64,000 nt of DNA from Perilla frutescens (taxonomy: Eukaryota > Streptophyta > Magnoliopsida > Lamiales > Lamiaceae), in NCBI GenBank assembly GCA_026008535.1, contig BRKX01000014.1, positions 54,175,006 through 54,239,005 of the forward strand. The letters run 5' to 3'. Made by a program: the position numbers and the translations under genes. Below the pieces are notes generated by a model that worked only from the letters and a program-made list of their open reading frames with translations, ran no database searches and was not told where the DNA came from. This document shows, in pieces, positions 31,457-43,587 of the stretch. Positions within the stretch are counted from its first letter, which is position 1; every line of letters starts with the position of its first letter.

Positions 31457-32533
31457 CTAGGCGATATGTGGAGACACGGTGGTCTCAACATAAGAAATAA
31501 GCTGCATTCTATCCGGATTACCATGAATACCAGTCTTCTTCACCTCTCCAGAAGCATGATCATACACATAAATCCGGCCACTTCCGGTTACAAGAAACAT
31601 CAATCCATTCCAGAACCCCAACGGAGACACCTGCACCTGCACATTATCGCCCTCACGAGTATCCTCATGATCAAGATGAACCTCAAAATAAAACTGTTTC
31701 ACCCAACATCCATCTGCATTCATTGCCCAAAGCTCAAAATATGAACACAAGAACGCAACAAAACCAAACGCAACAACACCAAGCGACCCGTCAAAGTTGA
31801 CAAGATGGGCACTATACTTAAAATCCAAAGTTTCACTGATGCAGTTCAAGGGAAAGGAAGAGAAGCTTTCTTTAGAAAAATCGAATGACTCGAGGGCCCT
31901 GTACGGGTGCCCATCCTGCAACCAATAACAACACCCATCTAAATAAACACCACTATCTGGGAGAGGACAGTCATGCTGTGGAAGCAGCTTCCAGCACTCA
32001 TTTTTAAAGGAATACAACGTAGCTTGTGTTGCAATACCACGGCACACCCTGTACCCATCTTCTTCATCATTAACATCGTCATCTTCGAAAGCATATTCAT
32101 CAAATTTTATGACTTTGTAGTCCCCCGATTCAGAATCAAACCCGAAACCACAGAAATCGGTGAAGTGGCTTTCGTGTTGGTATCTGAAATCTACATGGGG
32201 AGGGCCTATGTTGTCTAGAGGAATGAGTTTCACCTCATCGGTGTTAGGGTTCCAAACAACACCCTTGCCGTCATCACCAAAAAAATGAAGTAAGCCATTG
32301 CAGCTACTGACAAAGTTATACATGCCCTGGTTGAGAAAGGGTTTGGAGATATTGCTGGATGATTGACGTGATAAGTTGCAGGTTGAAATGGGAGTTAAAT
32401 AGTAAGGGTTGTGCAAATCGGAATCATGCTCAATGAAAAGTTGATGCTCTTCCATAGACGAATAGCTGGGTTTCTCATACCTGTTTTCGTTGCAACGCTT
32501 CAGAAAAAGCTTATGGTTGCGAGAGCTGCTCAT
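31457..32533 (-). CDS. F-box-associated (FBA) domain protein lacking the F-box
   Basis: 358 codons, intronless, ATG at 32533. The FBA interaction domain is complete: NFVSSCNGLLHF (73-84), VWNPNTDEVKLIP (93-105), GFGFDSESGDYKVIKF (129-144), ATLYSFKNECWKLLP, GVYLDGCCYWL, ESFDFSKESFSSFPL, ELWAMNADGCWVKQF and a final GRIYVYDHASGEVKKTGI. In normal family members about 50 residues of F-box (LPEDVVIEILSRLPVKSL style) precede the SRNHKLFLKRCN block; here the protein begins at that block with MSSSRNHKLF. Without the F-box it should not bind SKP1, so it could be a substrate-binding remnant or a competitor, or a decaying gene. A TATA box and 5' leader sit directly upstream, and the frame is clean. Confidence 0.85.
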   Translation of the reverse strand: MSSSRNHKLFLKRCNENRYEKPSYSSMEEHQLFIEHDSDLHNPYYLTPISTCNLSRQSSSNISKPFLNQGMYNFVSSCNGLLHFFGDDGKGVVWNPNTDEVKLIPLDNIGPPHVDFRYQHESHFTDFCGFGFDSESGDYKVIKFDEYAFEDDDVNDEEDGYRVCRGIATQATLYSFKNECWKLLPQHDCPLPDSGVYLDGCCYWLQDGHPYRALESFDFSKESFSSFPLNCISETLDFKYSAHLVNFDGSLGVVAFGFVAFLCSYFELWAMNADGCWVKQFYFEVHLDHEDTREGDNVQVQVSPLGFWNGLMFLVTGSGRIYVYDHASGEVKKTGIHGNPDRMQLISYVETTVSPHIA

Positions 32534-32560
32534 CTTGTTGATTTGAGAGAGGACTGCTAC

Positions 32561-32607
32561 CAGAGTTAGGGTTTTTTGTATTCTCGATTTGATTATATAT
32601 ACAGAGT
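32561..32607 (-). promoter_or_regulatory. Core promoter of the F-box-associated gene
   Basis: On the minus strand TATATATAATC lies about 60 bp upstream of the ATG, followed by AAAACCCTAACTCTGG, a typical plant leader (AAACCCTAA telo-box-like). The same 47-bp block is repeated upstream at 32962-33008. Confidence 0.6.
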
Positions 32608-32961
32608 TGAGTGATTATTTTATTATTGTGATGTTGTTGTATCAATTTGGTATATTATTTATTATTATTGTAATGTATTTTAAATGATATTTTTCTGTTA
32701 TTATTAAAATAATTTTTGTAATTTTATTATAAATTTTTGTATTTCATAGAAATTTATTTTATTAAATTAAATTAAATATTAAAGTGAATAATACAAATAA
32801 TTACATAAATATATTATAGTATATGAAATATGTATATATATATATATGATGTGTAGTGGTGGGACCACTGTAGAGTTACCTTTTGAGTTTATGACTATGG
32901 ATGTTGGTTTAAAAAAGTTGGTGGGTTTAAACTTTTGATATGATATGACGCTGATGTGGCA

Positions 32962-33008
32962 CCAAAGTTAGGGTTTTTTGTGTTCTTGATTTGATTATAT
33001 ATACAGAG
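32962..33008 (-). repeat. Second copy of the F-box-gene core promoter block
   Basis: GTTAGGGTTTTTTGTGTTCT and GATTTGATTATATATACAGA match 32564-32607 with two or three changes, in the same orientation, about 400 bp further upstream. No coding sequence follows it in minus direction before the first copy. Confidence 0.75.
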
Positions 33009-33913
33009 GGGCAAGATGAGAAAATATAACAAACAAAGCAGCACAATCTAATCTCTTTGAATTATTCATTTTTCTTTTCTATTCACAATCTACTCTCCAA
33101 ATTAATTTAAATCCAAATTTGATTTTCCTCTATATTTCTATGTGATTTAATTGTTTTAATAATAATAATAATAATTTTAAATCGAGTTTTAATCCAAGGT
33201 ACTAATTGAGCTATTTTTTTAAAGTTCAAAGGTCCAATCTATATATATCTATCTATATAATATATAATAACGACTCCGCATCCACAAATAGAAAATATAT
33301 GTTTTCCCGCCTATTTACACGTTCCAAAAAGAGTTTCATTAGTTATGATTTTAGTATTTTTATTATAAAAAATATATAATTATCTTAATTATATAAATTA
33401 TATAATTAACATAATTAGTATAATTGATTACCATATTATATTGCGAGAGTTCATACCATATATATATATATATATAGTAAGTATAATTTATTATGAAAAT
33501 TGGGTGTCATAATCAAGGCAATCTTATGTGGTGATATTTAATATGGAATATATTATTATTGCAATCTATATTTATATTTCTTAATAGTTAAATTATTATA
33601 ACCGTATTATTTATATATAATTAAGCCAAAATTGAAGAACATGAAAATTTCAGTTGGCCGAATATTAAGATGACAAAAATTGAATTAGTAAAAATATTAA
33701 AATTAATCGTTCTTTTTTCAATTTCTATCGTTAACATTGTCGTCGTCCTCCTCCTAATGAAATTTCTATCGTTCTTTAAAATTATTGCATATAAAAATTC
33801 ATAACATGTTAGCCTATTATATATATTTATTAGGCTAAAATTGGCATGTATAATATTTATTGTATAGTGATCGATTTGCGATATGATGCTATTTTTTTTC
33901 TAAGGACAACCCG
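33009..33913. other. AT-rich intergenic DNA, possible Helitron 5' end
   Basis: TCTATCTATATAATATATAA at 33249-33268 followed by ACGACTCCGCATCC resembles plant Helitron 5' ends. No matching CTAG end with hairpin was found, so I do not call an element. No gene seen. Confidence 0.3.
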
Positions 33914-33921
33914 ATGGATGT

Positions 33922-34307
33922 CAGTAGAGATCCTCTAGTCCCACTTGTGTGTGCCACCATTAAAATTATATATTGTTAATAATATTTTTTATAAAAATAA
34001 AATTTATTTTATCATAACTAATCATAATTAATATTTATTGCAAAAAAAATTAAAATTTAAAAAAAAATTATATACCCTAAGTTTGGAATAATCAACCCCA
34101 AAAATCAATTATATTAACTAAAAAATGAAAATTAAATATTAAAAAATAATTATAAACCCTAATTGGATGGAATAAACCCTAAATAGTAATGTAAAATTAT
34201 ACTAAATTAAAAGAAATTAAAATTGAAGAAAAAAATAAAAGAAAAAGTAATAATTTTGAGGTATGGCACACGGTTGACACACACAAGTTGGGACTAGAGG
34301 ATCTCAA
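33922..34307. mobile_element. MULE-type MITE, about 386 bp
   Basis: The inverted ends GAGATCCTCTAGTCCCACTT and AGTTGGGACTAGAGGATCTC are flanked by ATGGATGT on both sides (33914-33921, 34308-34315; the ninth base differs). The inner halves are inverse copies (CCTAAGTTTGGAATAATCAA, CCTAATTGGATGGAATAAAC). Confidence 0.8.
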
Positions 34308-34522
34308 ATGGATGTAGATTAGTCAATCAATTAAGGTATAATTTAATTAGTCAAATTTACCTTAATTAGTTAAAACATAAATGTGTATAATTAAATATGT
34401 TTATATAAATTCTGAAAAAAGATATATATAAATTTTGAGATCCACTAATTTATTTTGTTTCCAACTTTATCTTATATTATAAGATTAGACAAAGTTACCT
34501 TATATAATATAATTATTTAGAA

Positions 34523-34898
34523 CAAGTCTCATGTACATAAGATGTACATCAGACGGTCGTTAATCGGGTCAACGCGTGTTGACCTGGTTAATGCTTTGAC
34601 CAAAAAAATCCGTCAAAATTAGTATCATTCATAATACTGAAAAGTATCATTTCAAAAGTCCAAAAATATCATTTGTATCAATAAAAAGTATTGGCCAGAA
34701 AAAAAATAAAGAAAAAAATTGTTAAGATCAGTATCAATCGAAACACTAAAAAATATCATTCAAAATTAAAAAAAGTATCAGTTGTATCATTTAAAAGTAT
34801 CACCCTTTTTCACGATTTTTTTGGTCAACGCTTTGACCGAGTCAACACGTGTTGATCTGATCAACGCGTTGACCGTCTGATGTATATCTTATGTACAG
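34523..34898. mobile_element. MITE with GTCAACGCG ends, about 376 bp
   Basis: The left block CATAAGATGTACATCAGACG and right block GTCTGATGTATATCTTATG are inverse. Each is followed inward by GGTCAACGCGTGTTGACC-type palindromes and AAAAGTATCA repeats. No target duplication is certain. Confidence 0.75.
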
Positions 34899-35609
34899 GA
34901 GTATTTGCGAATTATTTATATATACACACATCGAGACACATCTATATGCAATATTGTAACATATATAGTTTATTTTTTATATTTTATTTTCATGACGTTA
35001 GGTAAAAATAGTTTATTAAGTTTGACAAAATATTAGTCTATTAAGGATTTTTATCAACTTTTTTTTTTTCATTCTATTAATGATATAGTACTATTTGGAT
35101 CTATTTTTCAACATCAGAATACTAGCAATGTTTCCCGATATAAATTTTTGGAATATATGCTCAGAATCATAAAGAACATTTAAAATTATGGATCCAATAT
35201 TGCTGAAAATTCAAAAGTGATTGGAATGTGTCGGATATTGAATTCGTAAAGTAGCTTCCGTTTAAAGTTACACCTATGTCTGAATTTCATTAATTTTATC
35301 TTTAATAATTTAATATACTATCATGTATACAATCCATTATTTATCTTATCACATTAACGGGGTTTTTTAATTGAAATGTACATAATTTCTTTTTTCATTA
35401 AGTACATGTGTGCAACTTCTAATAGTGAATGGCTGTTTTTCATATATAGTTTATGTATTATGAGAAATGTTGATGATTTGTGGATTCCAAATCTCCATCT
35501 AATTATCCAAAGAAAATAAGTATCCCATTTAAAAGATGAAATAAAGGGATTTGAATAATTATTATTTTCAGTTATAAAATCGAGGATTAATTCAATTCAT
35601 ATTCACCAT
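34899..35609. other. AT-rich intergenic DNA, no gene seen
   Basis: Nothing recognisable in either strand; frames are short and closed. Confidence 0.4.
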
Positions 35610-36640
35610 TGTAACGCCCCAGTCCCACTAGGACCAAAACGTCACAAAAAATATACGTACATGCTTACGTGATAAATACTTTACAAAAGATATATAAGAT
35701 TTAACTTTATAAATAATTTGTAAATGAACAGCACCTCAACTTAAAAATATTCAAATCATGCACTCAGACGTCCTCAAAGTCAACTTTCAACAAGGATTTT
35801 AAAATTTCTAACACACATATAACCAAATTATGATCTGGCAATATACATAGCCAATCAAGTCACACGTTTAAAAGTTCAATGGTCAACCCTTCTATACTTT
35901 CAAATATTTGTATATACAATAAAAAACTGACAACTGAGGTTAATAACTTTCAAATTTAAAATTTTACTGAGTATTAGTAGAAGCATTTAATAATTAAATA
36001 CTAACAAAATTTTAAAGATGATTTTAGCAAAAACCACACAAGGATCAACCATCAAACCCACTACAGCACCTCGTCATCAACCAGCTCGATCTCCAGGACC
36101 TGAAAACATTTAAAAATATTTTGATTGAGTGCCAGAAAACACTCAGTGGGCATTGATATTCGTCCAAGTCATTCTTTCATGCTTTAAAATTGTTATGCTG
36201 CATAAATCATGGAAAATAACCATGAACGTACTTTATAACAAAGTTTACTCTTCTTCATTGGATGAGAGACCCTATGTGATCACATGAATACTTTACGGTT
36301 ACTTATCTAGACATTTAGTCACAAAGTAAACCGTTTACGCTTGTAAGTCGGAATTCCTTTGTGCATGAAGTCTCATAACATCGAATCATTACGTAAACAA
36401 TGCTATTAAAATATTTAATATGCTTTTCATGGATGAATTTAAAACATAGTTGTGAGTTATAGAAAAATCCATCTGGATGATCTCAAAGTGCAGTGTAATT
36501 TTTATGTGATGCTATTATGCTTCTCGTTCGTCTCGACCTATAAAATTAGAATTCTAACTTAGAATCCTAATATAGGCCAATAAAATATAACTTAGGCCAT
36601 ACATTACTTATGTAATAATTTCCTATAACTTGGGATCGTT
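35610..36640 (-). mobile_element. Truncated Ty3/gypsy LTR fragment
   Basis: It begins TGTAACGCCCCAGTCCC like the LTR at 3420. At 36085-36160 it holds the family block GGACCTGAAAACATTT...GAGTGCCAGAAAACACTCAGTGGGC, which fixes minus orientation. No primer-binding site abuts it, and I cannot find the opposite LTR end, so it is a truncated 3' LTR or solo LTR. Confidence 0.6.
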
Positions 36641-36808
36641 TGAAATTAAAATGGAGTCAAATGGGCGAATAATGAGCATTTGACGGAATAGATCAACTTG
36701 GTGACCCTGATTGATAAATTATCGGACTTTCTAGACCAAATATGAGTGGATAAAGATGAATCAAACTGAATTCAATGGCTAAGAAGTTTGATTTAACATA
36801 AAAAATAG

Positions 36809-37180
36809 GATTGAAATTTCCTGTTACACTCCATGTTACACTTTCAAATTACGAGTTTTTCTTGTATTTTTTTTTCTTTAATTTTATTTTTTTGTGATTT
36901 AGTTTAGTTTTAAGATTATTTTTAGGGTTCACCCCACCCAATTAGGGTTTATAATTATTTTTTAATATTTAATTTTCAATTTCTAATTAGTAATTCATTA
37001 ATATGGTTTATTTTTTAAAAATTATGTTTTATAATTTTTTAATTTATTTATTTTATTGATAAATGTTGACTATGATTATTTATGTTATAATTAATTTTTA
37101 TTTTATAATAAATATTATTGAAACCATAAATTTGATAATGAAATACGGAGTGAAACACAAGAAAGTGTAGCAGAAAATTT
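36809..37180. mobile_element. Hairpin MITE, about 370 bp
   Basis: The ends TGAAATTTCCTGTTACACT and AGTGTAGCAGAAAATTTCA are inverted repeats. The left half has TTTAGGGTTCACCCCACCCA and CAATTAGGGTTTATAATTA, words shared with the 6088 and 15738 elements. No clear target duplication. Confidence 0.65.
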
Positions 37181-38119
37181 CAACCCGTAATTTTCTCAAT
37201 CCAATAAGGTTTGGAGCCTCTGCGAGTTTCCTTAAGTACAAAACCTGCAACCTTTACACCATTCATCCCAACCCTAGTTTTTCGAAATTGGGAACTGTTA
37301 TTAGTAACGGTGAATTAAAGATTTGGACTTAAAATTTGTGAAAAGATCCCTTACCTCCTGCACATAAATAGTGACAAGAACTATGTGTTAGTCAATTAAA
37401 TATGGTTTTTGCTAGCTACACAGTACTTAATCAAAAGTAGAATGAGAATCGAGAATATAATAATCCTCTATATTTAAAGGTTGTGTTTTAGATATATGAT
37501 ATGCAAAATTTCATTGATAAACTAATCTTCTTCTTTTAGTTATTGTTTTACTTGGAGGTGAAGCTATGGAGATTGAATCTGAAACCTCTCTTTTTACATA
37601 AGGAGGGGAGATTCACCGTTTGCGTGTCCCGAAATAATTAATAGTTATTTGCACCAAAACAACTTAAAGTATGTTTTAGGAAAGATGAAGATATCCAAAC
37701 TTTTGAGATTTTAATACCTTCTTCAATTTCAATGTTATCAAAAACAATAAAAAAAATTGTTATTGATAATATTTACAAGATATGTTCTTATTTTATCCAA
37801 CAACAGAACAACCTATATTCACATAAAAATTAACATTAACGTCTTTACAAACTTCAAATACTCCACACAAATAAAGAAAATTGTGTTTCATCTTCCACAT
37901 CGGCATGCAAATTAACTTTGGGCATTCACTCGCATTTGAAATTGTCTATTGCACATTTCATGTTGCATTCCGTATTGCACACTCGATTACAAATTTTGAC
38001 AAATAATTGAATCAGAATATTTTGTGATTGATTGAAATGTGGTGAAATTGAAATCAGCACGGGTGTCAGAATATACATGTAAAAGAGTCATTAAAAATGT
38101 CATTTTAAGAGGCTTATAT
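37181..38119. other. Intergenic DNA with one isolated MITE end
   Basis: 37937-38000 matches one terminus of the 11343 MITE (TTGAAATTGTCTATTGCACA, TTGCATTCCGTATTGCACAC). Elsewhere no gene, RNA or transposon border is recognisable. Confidence 0.45.
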
Positions 38120-38122
38120 TAA

Positions 38123-38820
38123 GAGCACCTCCAACGGAGGTTTTTTCCTAGATAGAAAGTGATATGGCAGCAAGTAGAACGATTGTGAAAGCAAGACAGA
38201 CGAGGAGATAGAAAGACGAGAGAGAAAGAAGAGTATCCGGACAGAAAGAAGAAATGGAGATGTGGGGGGTGGATCCCACTTACAGGAAAAGCAAAAGTAG
38301 CCGTCATTTTTTACTTTTTATTTCCAAAGTCACATATAATATATATATATATATATAGCTATCGTTATCTATATATATATCTATAGTTATGTTATGTATA
38401 TATATATATCTATCATTATGGATAACGAAATTAATAACGAAAAATAATGAAACTAACTAAACGAAAGATAATAATTAAATTAATGAAAGTTAATAATTAA
38501 TAACGAAAGTTAATAATTAATATCGTTATGGATAACGAAAATAATAAACTCATTTTTTGGGGATTATTTTTAAAATCAATTTATTAATTAAATATATATT
38601 TAAATTTAAATATGAAAGTAAAAATAATTATCTATATATAAAATAAATAAATTAATAAGATATAATAAAAGATAAATGAGTAGATATGATAGTGGGTCCA
38701 TTAATAATTACTTTTTAGGTAGAATGATTGGAGAGAAATATGTTAGGTAAATAATAGATAGATATTTTATGATGTGGCAATGATAGCACCTGAAACTGAG
38801 CAGAATCACTGTGGATGCTC
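38123..38820. mobile_element. PIF/Harbinger-like element, about 700 bp
   Basis: The ends GAGCACCTCCAAC and ...GTGGATGCTC are partial inverted repeats of the plant GAGCATCC type. TAA lies on both sides (38120-38122 and 38821-38823), the usual 3-bp Harbinger target. The core contains TA-rich hairpins and GATAACGAAA repeats, no transposase. Confidence 0.7.
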
Positions 38821-39057
38821 TAAAGGTCAAATGACATCGTTTTTAATAAACAAATGTTAGTTCCAATTTCACCGAAATTGGAATCGATTTTAAATTTTCA
38901 AATTGTGTCAAGTTTTTTATTTTTGGTATCACAATGTAAAATGTATGTTAAAAATAAAAAATCATGTAAAGTTCATAATTTTATAAGCATATAATCCAAT
39001 GAATACTTTTAAATATAATATTTTAATAAAAAAATAAATTAATTCCACGAATCTCAT

Positions 39058-39072
39058 CCGTGCATCGCACGG
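39058..39072 (+). mobile_element. Isolated Helitron 3' hairpin
   Basis: CCGTGCATCGCACGG is the canonical stem-loop of plant Helitron 3' ends, preceded by the usual CCACGAATCTCAT. The expected CTAG within about 12 nt is missing; the sequence runs instead into the GGGTA array, which may have replaced it. Confidence 0.55.
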
Positions 39073-39565
39073 GTAGGGTAGGGTACGGGTATGCCTTCCA
39101 CATACCCTACCCTAATATAAAATGTCCTACCCATATCCTACCCTTTTACCCTATTTTTTATAGCGGGTAGGATATGGGTATTACCCTACGGGTAATCGGA
39201 TATCCGCGGGTAAAATGGGTTATCCGTTTAGATTTATTTAATAATATATCACAATAAAAAAATAAAAAAAAATGAAAAAAAATTAATACATGAGTTCTTT
39301 TGTCAAAATATAACTGATTTTTTATTTCAGACCCTAGATGAAAATTATTAAAATTAAAAGTAAAAAAGTTTATATATATATATAATATTTATTTATTTTT
39401 TTAATATGTTAGGGTAATCGGATAGGGTAATCGAGTAAAATATTAATCTCATACCTTAACAAAATTTAGCGGGTGGCAGTACCCTACTTGTTACCCGAAT
39501 CTACGGGTACTACCCGCCCCTATAATCCGTTTACCCGCGGGTACTTTTACCCTGCGGGTAAAGTC
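39073..39565. mobile_element. Simple-motif element (GGGTA/TACCC family), about 490 bp
   Basis: Both ends are arrays of GGGTA, CGGGTA and their inverse TACCC, with AT-rich middle (39235-39410). The design equals that of the hAT elements at 14273, 23345 and 39708. I could not identify exact termini or a target duplication here, so the family is inferred from architecture. Confidence 0.55.
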
Positions 39566-39707
39566 ATTTAGGAAGTCATTGCAGCTTGTATACTTGGCCG
39601 GTTCAGTATTTTGAACCGGAGTGAGAGTGATGATGTGGATGGGGGACAGTGCACAACTTTTTTTCCCAAATTATAATGGCATAAGTTATGGCAATGGTGC
39701 TTATCCC

Positions 39708-40831
39708 CAAGGATGAAAATATCGCGAAATATCGCGGATATATCGCGGATATTGACATTGCGATACGGATATTGGGGGGAATATCTTTTTTCCCGAGTAT
39801 CGACGAGAAATCGCAATATATCGCAATATATCGCAAGATATCGCAAAATATCGCAAGATATCGCAATATATCGCGATTTTTTTAATATTTCTATAATATA
39901 TTTTGATTTTTATTTAATACTATATATTTTTGTGATCTTTTTTAGGTCTTCAATGTAATTATTTGAGTTACAATATTCTTTGCTTTATAAAGACATTCAC
40001 TTTGCAAAAAAATATAAGAGAAAGAAGACCAGAAAATCAACGGATGTCTTAGGAAGAAAAGTGAGATGCACGTGCACTGACTTTATTTTTTCATTTTTTC
40101 AGTTAGAGGACATGATGGATAAATCACTAAAATTTTTCTCCCCATATATCACACGAAATTGAAATCTAAGATTGAATATAAATTATTTGCCAAATCTTGA
40201 TTCTATGAATATGGGTGACACTGAACATAGTGATATGTCCAAGATTCATATGCTTCTTACACATATGGGAGTTCACAAATTGATTGGACTACTCAAAACG
40301 TGTATCAACAAAATAATTGGGTTAGTGGACATTATCCAATTCATGGTGAAGCTGTTGGAAGAAATCAAGAAACATATCAAGCGCATGTGCATAATTATAT
40401 CAATAATTACTCGAACGTGATAAGTTGGTACCAATATTGTTTAGAACAAGATGGCATTCCATCTACTATATTTGAACATCATAGATCCTCATTTTGGTAT
40501 TAATTGTACTTTATAATGTTTATTTAGTCATTTTATGTTGTATTATGTATTATTATGTCAAATGTATTGTCTCAGACGGTATTTATATAATGTATTATTC
40601 ATATATTTGCTTTCAAAATACAATTATATCAAAAAAATTAGTAGAATGTGTGCATAATAATATGTCATAATAGTTCCTAAAATTTCATGCTAAATTTCCA
40701 AGATTTTAATATGATTTCCGTTATTTTTTTCAATTTTCTGCGATATCGATATGCGATATCGATATATCCGTGGATATATCCGTAAAATTGAAATTGCGAT
40801 ATATGTTGCGATAGCGATATTTTCATCCTTG
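39708..40831. mobile_element. Simple-motif hAT element (ATATCGC family), 1124 bp
   Basis: The ends CAAGGATGAAAATATCGC and GCGATATTTTCATCCTTG are inverted repeats, flanked by an exact 8-bp duplication CTTATCCC at 39700-39707 and 40832-40839. Subterminal arrays of ATATCGCAATATCGC and GATATCGATATC fill about 180 bp at the left and 100 bp at the right. The middle holds short plus-strand frames (about 40172-40503, two frames, with NYINNYSNVISWYQYCLEQD). These could be the C-terminal scrap of a transposase; I do not recognise them firmly. Confidence 0.9.
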
Positions 40832-41024
40832 CTTATCCCCCAAGTAATCCTACTAAAATGAAATGAGATTCCCAAATTTTAATATTCTGTGTATACGACC
40901 TTTGATGTAAGGTTTCACTAGTGTGTTTGATCATCAAAATTAAAATGTTAATAATGTTCGATCCTCCCTCGTTTTTTTTTATTTATTTTTATAAATGGTT
41001 TTTCGTTTAATTTTGGAACAGTAA

Positions 41025-43558
41025 TGTAACGACCCACTTTTACGTGATATAAATTATTTATTTACTTAATTGCTTTATATTAGAATTTAAATTTATTCGG
41101 TAATGTTCGATAGAACTAGTTGGATTTGAGGGAATTCAAAATTGCGCCACTAATATTAGCAATATTTGAAATTAATATTTGGATTTTAAAAGATAACTTT
41201 TGAGCTTTATAATATTTTTTTTAAAAGTCTTATTTAATCAGATAAGGTTTATTATTTTTGTTAATTAATTATTTTTGAGGGTCAATGAATGATTTTTAAA
41301 AAAATAAAATTAGTTAGGAGAGTGATGAGTTTTTCTTAATACTCCATTAGATGTACACGTGTACAGAAAAGCTGATTCAGCAAAAAAAAAAAAATGGAAT
41401 TACACTTGTTATTATGTTGTTAACCAAATCACAGCTTGCATTTTAACATAAAAAGAGATGCTTACCCAAACACTACTTCAAACTCTACACCTAGAATTCA
41501 AGATTCACAAATCCACCAATTTTATTAGGAATTCAAAAGCTTAACATTTCAAATATGCGTGTTCCAACAAATTCAATTCTTCTGGTAAGTTTACCAATTA
41601 AATCTTTTGTGTTAGCTGTATAAATTTCACGCCACCAATCCCAAATATCTAAATTCCTCTTTGACATACTATAAAATTCCCAAATTATTGTACTCAAAAT
41701 AGTTAAATACGCAGAGACCATACAACCTCAACACAGTTCCTTTCCCATTGTAAGCAATCAAAATAGGTTGCTTACGGCTTTGCATTTAGGAAAGTACAAT
41801 TATAGGATTTCACAAATCAATATTCACCATGAACTTAATTTTCCTAGATCAATTCCAACACAACACATTTCCACTCATTAAAGTTGCACTTTAATAAACT
41901 TTCTCCTCACCAGCACTCACAGACAAGTGAGTTTCGTAGAGCAGGTATTTCAGAATTCAAAACTAAAAATTGTATAATCTAAGAAAAATAAATAAAATAT
42001 AGAAATTAAGAAAAATAGAAAAGAGGAGAGAAAGAAGGTAAGGTTGGAGCTTGGTGAGGTGGGGTGTGAACCGGCGAGTAGAGTCGAGTCTGAGCAGCGT
42101 GCTCGAGTCGCTGTTGCAGCTGAACTCACGTCGTACGACGATGAGTTGGTGTGATTCTGGTTGGCGTCGAGTCTTGTCTAAGTCGTGGTTGAGCTCGAGT
42201 GGGCTGGTCGTGGGCAGGCGGTGGTAACCTCGTCGAAGTTTGTCGAGGCAGGAGGTTTGAGTTCGGGTTGGGTTTAGGCGTCAGAGTCTTGTAGAAGAAG
42301 ATGGAGAGAATTCAGAGATTTGCTTTTAAATTGGAGATTTCCAATTCGGCGTACAGTGAAGAGGGGGAGAGAGGGGAAAGAGAATTGAATGAGGGATTTT
42401 GATTACTAATTGAGTTTGCCGAGATTTTTAGGGAGAAGGGGTGAAGATTTAATCATAACTAAGTTATTTGCAATATGACCCATTATCATTAATATTTAGA
42501 AATTAGGAAAAAGGTCCCATAAACTTTATGAATTTCATAACAGCTCATAGTTGTTTAAAAATATATTTTGACTTCATTTACTTTTTAGAAATTAATATCT
42601 AGCCCACAACTTCATAAATTGATTAAATAAGCCTATATATTTATTATTTTCAAATTTTATGAAGTTAGAATTGTCCCAAATGATTTAATTGATATTATTT
42701 TAATACTAGGTGTGGCGCAATTAGGATCTTCGTCCACTGTGTGTTTCTCAGCTCAATTTTACGTGCTCATTATTCTCAGGTGGGTAAAATTATTATCTGC
42801 GAAATAAAAGTATATGATATATGCTTTTTCAGACTGAAATATTTTTTAATCCAATTTGAATTATCGTGGATGGAATATGGATAGCGTTTTATACGCACAG
42901 AATAGCATTTTATACGCATAGAAGCGTTTATACGCACCAGAATATGTCCTATGCATAGTTCAAGATGTATTCTAGAATCAGAAGAAGAGTACCTTAAATC
43001 CATTATTCCTGCGATTTATTTCTGTTGGATAAAAAGTAAGAAATGTTCATGATCCCCCACCACTGAGTACGTTTTAAGAGTACTCACCCCATGTTTTTAA
43101 ATGTTTTTAGATCAGTGAGCTTGGAGCAGCGTGAAGGAAACGGGGTGTACATGGTTTTGATGTCTGAGTTAATTATTTCAGTCTTTTGACCTTGTTGCCT
43201 TAAGATAGTTATTTTGAACTTAATGTTCTATGACGATTGCCTTTTGAATTAACTCAAGCTAGTAACCAATTATTATGATTTTATCTATGTCTCGAATATA
43301 AATTTTATATTATAAATTATAAGTTTTCTCTTTGAAATGAATTTGGTGTTTATGAAATGTAGGTATTTTAATTTAAGAATTTATATTTCTGAAAAAAAAA
43401 AATATAAATATTGTGATCTACTTTCCTACTTGGGAATTTCTAGTGTGATTATTATTTGAAAAAAAAAATACTAAAATTATTATTATTATTATTAATCGTT
43501 TTCCGCTTTAAAGAATAGAAATAGTAACATTTTAAATTATAGAATTTAGGGTGTTACA
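41025..43558 (+). mobile_element. Solo LTR of a Ty3/gypsy-like element, 2.5 kb
   Basis: TGTAACGACCC...GGGTGTTACA with an exact 5-bp target duplication AGTAA at 41020-41024 and 43559-43563. One LTR with its own duplication and no internal part is a solo LTR made by recombination. The plus-strand block CCACTGAGTACGTTTTAAGA, GTACTCACCCC, TTTTTAGATCAGTGAGCTTG at 43060-43125 marks it as kin of 3420-6040. A small triplicate motif TTTATACGCA occurs at 42886-42940. Open frames inside are not genes. Confidence 0.9.
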
Positions 43559-43587
43559 AGTAATGTTTGACTGAGTATTGTGGTGTA

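Noticed and set aside
39688..39958. Overlapping frames in both strands with AIYCDI/IARYRK repeats
   Set aside because: Products of the ATATCGC array at the end of a hAT element.
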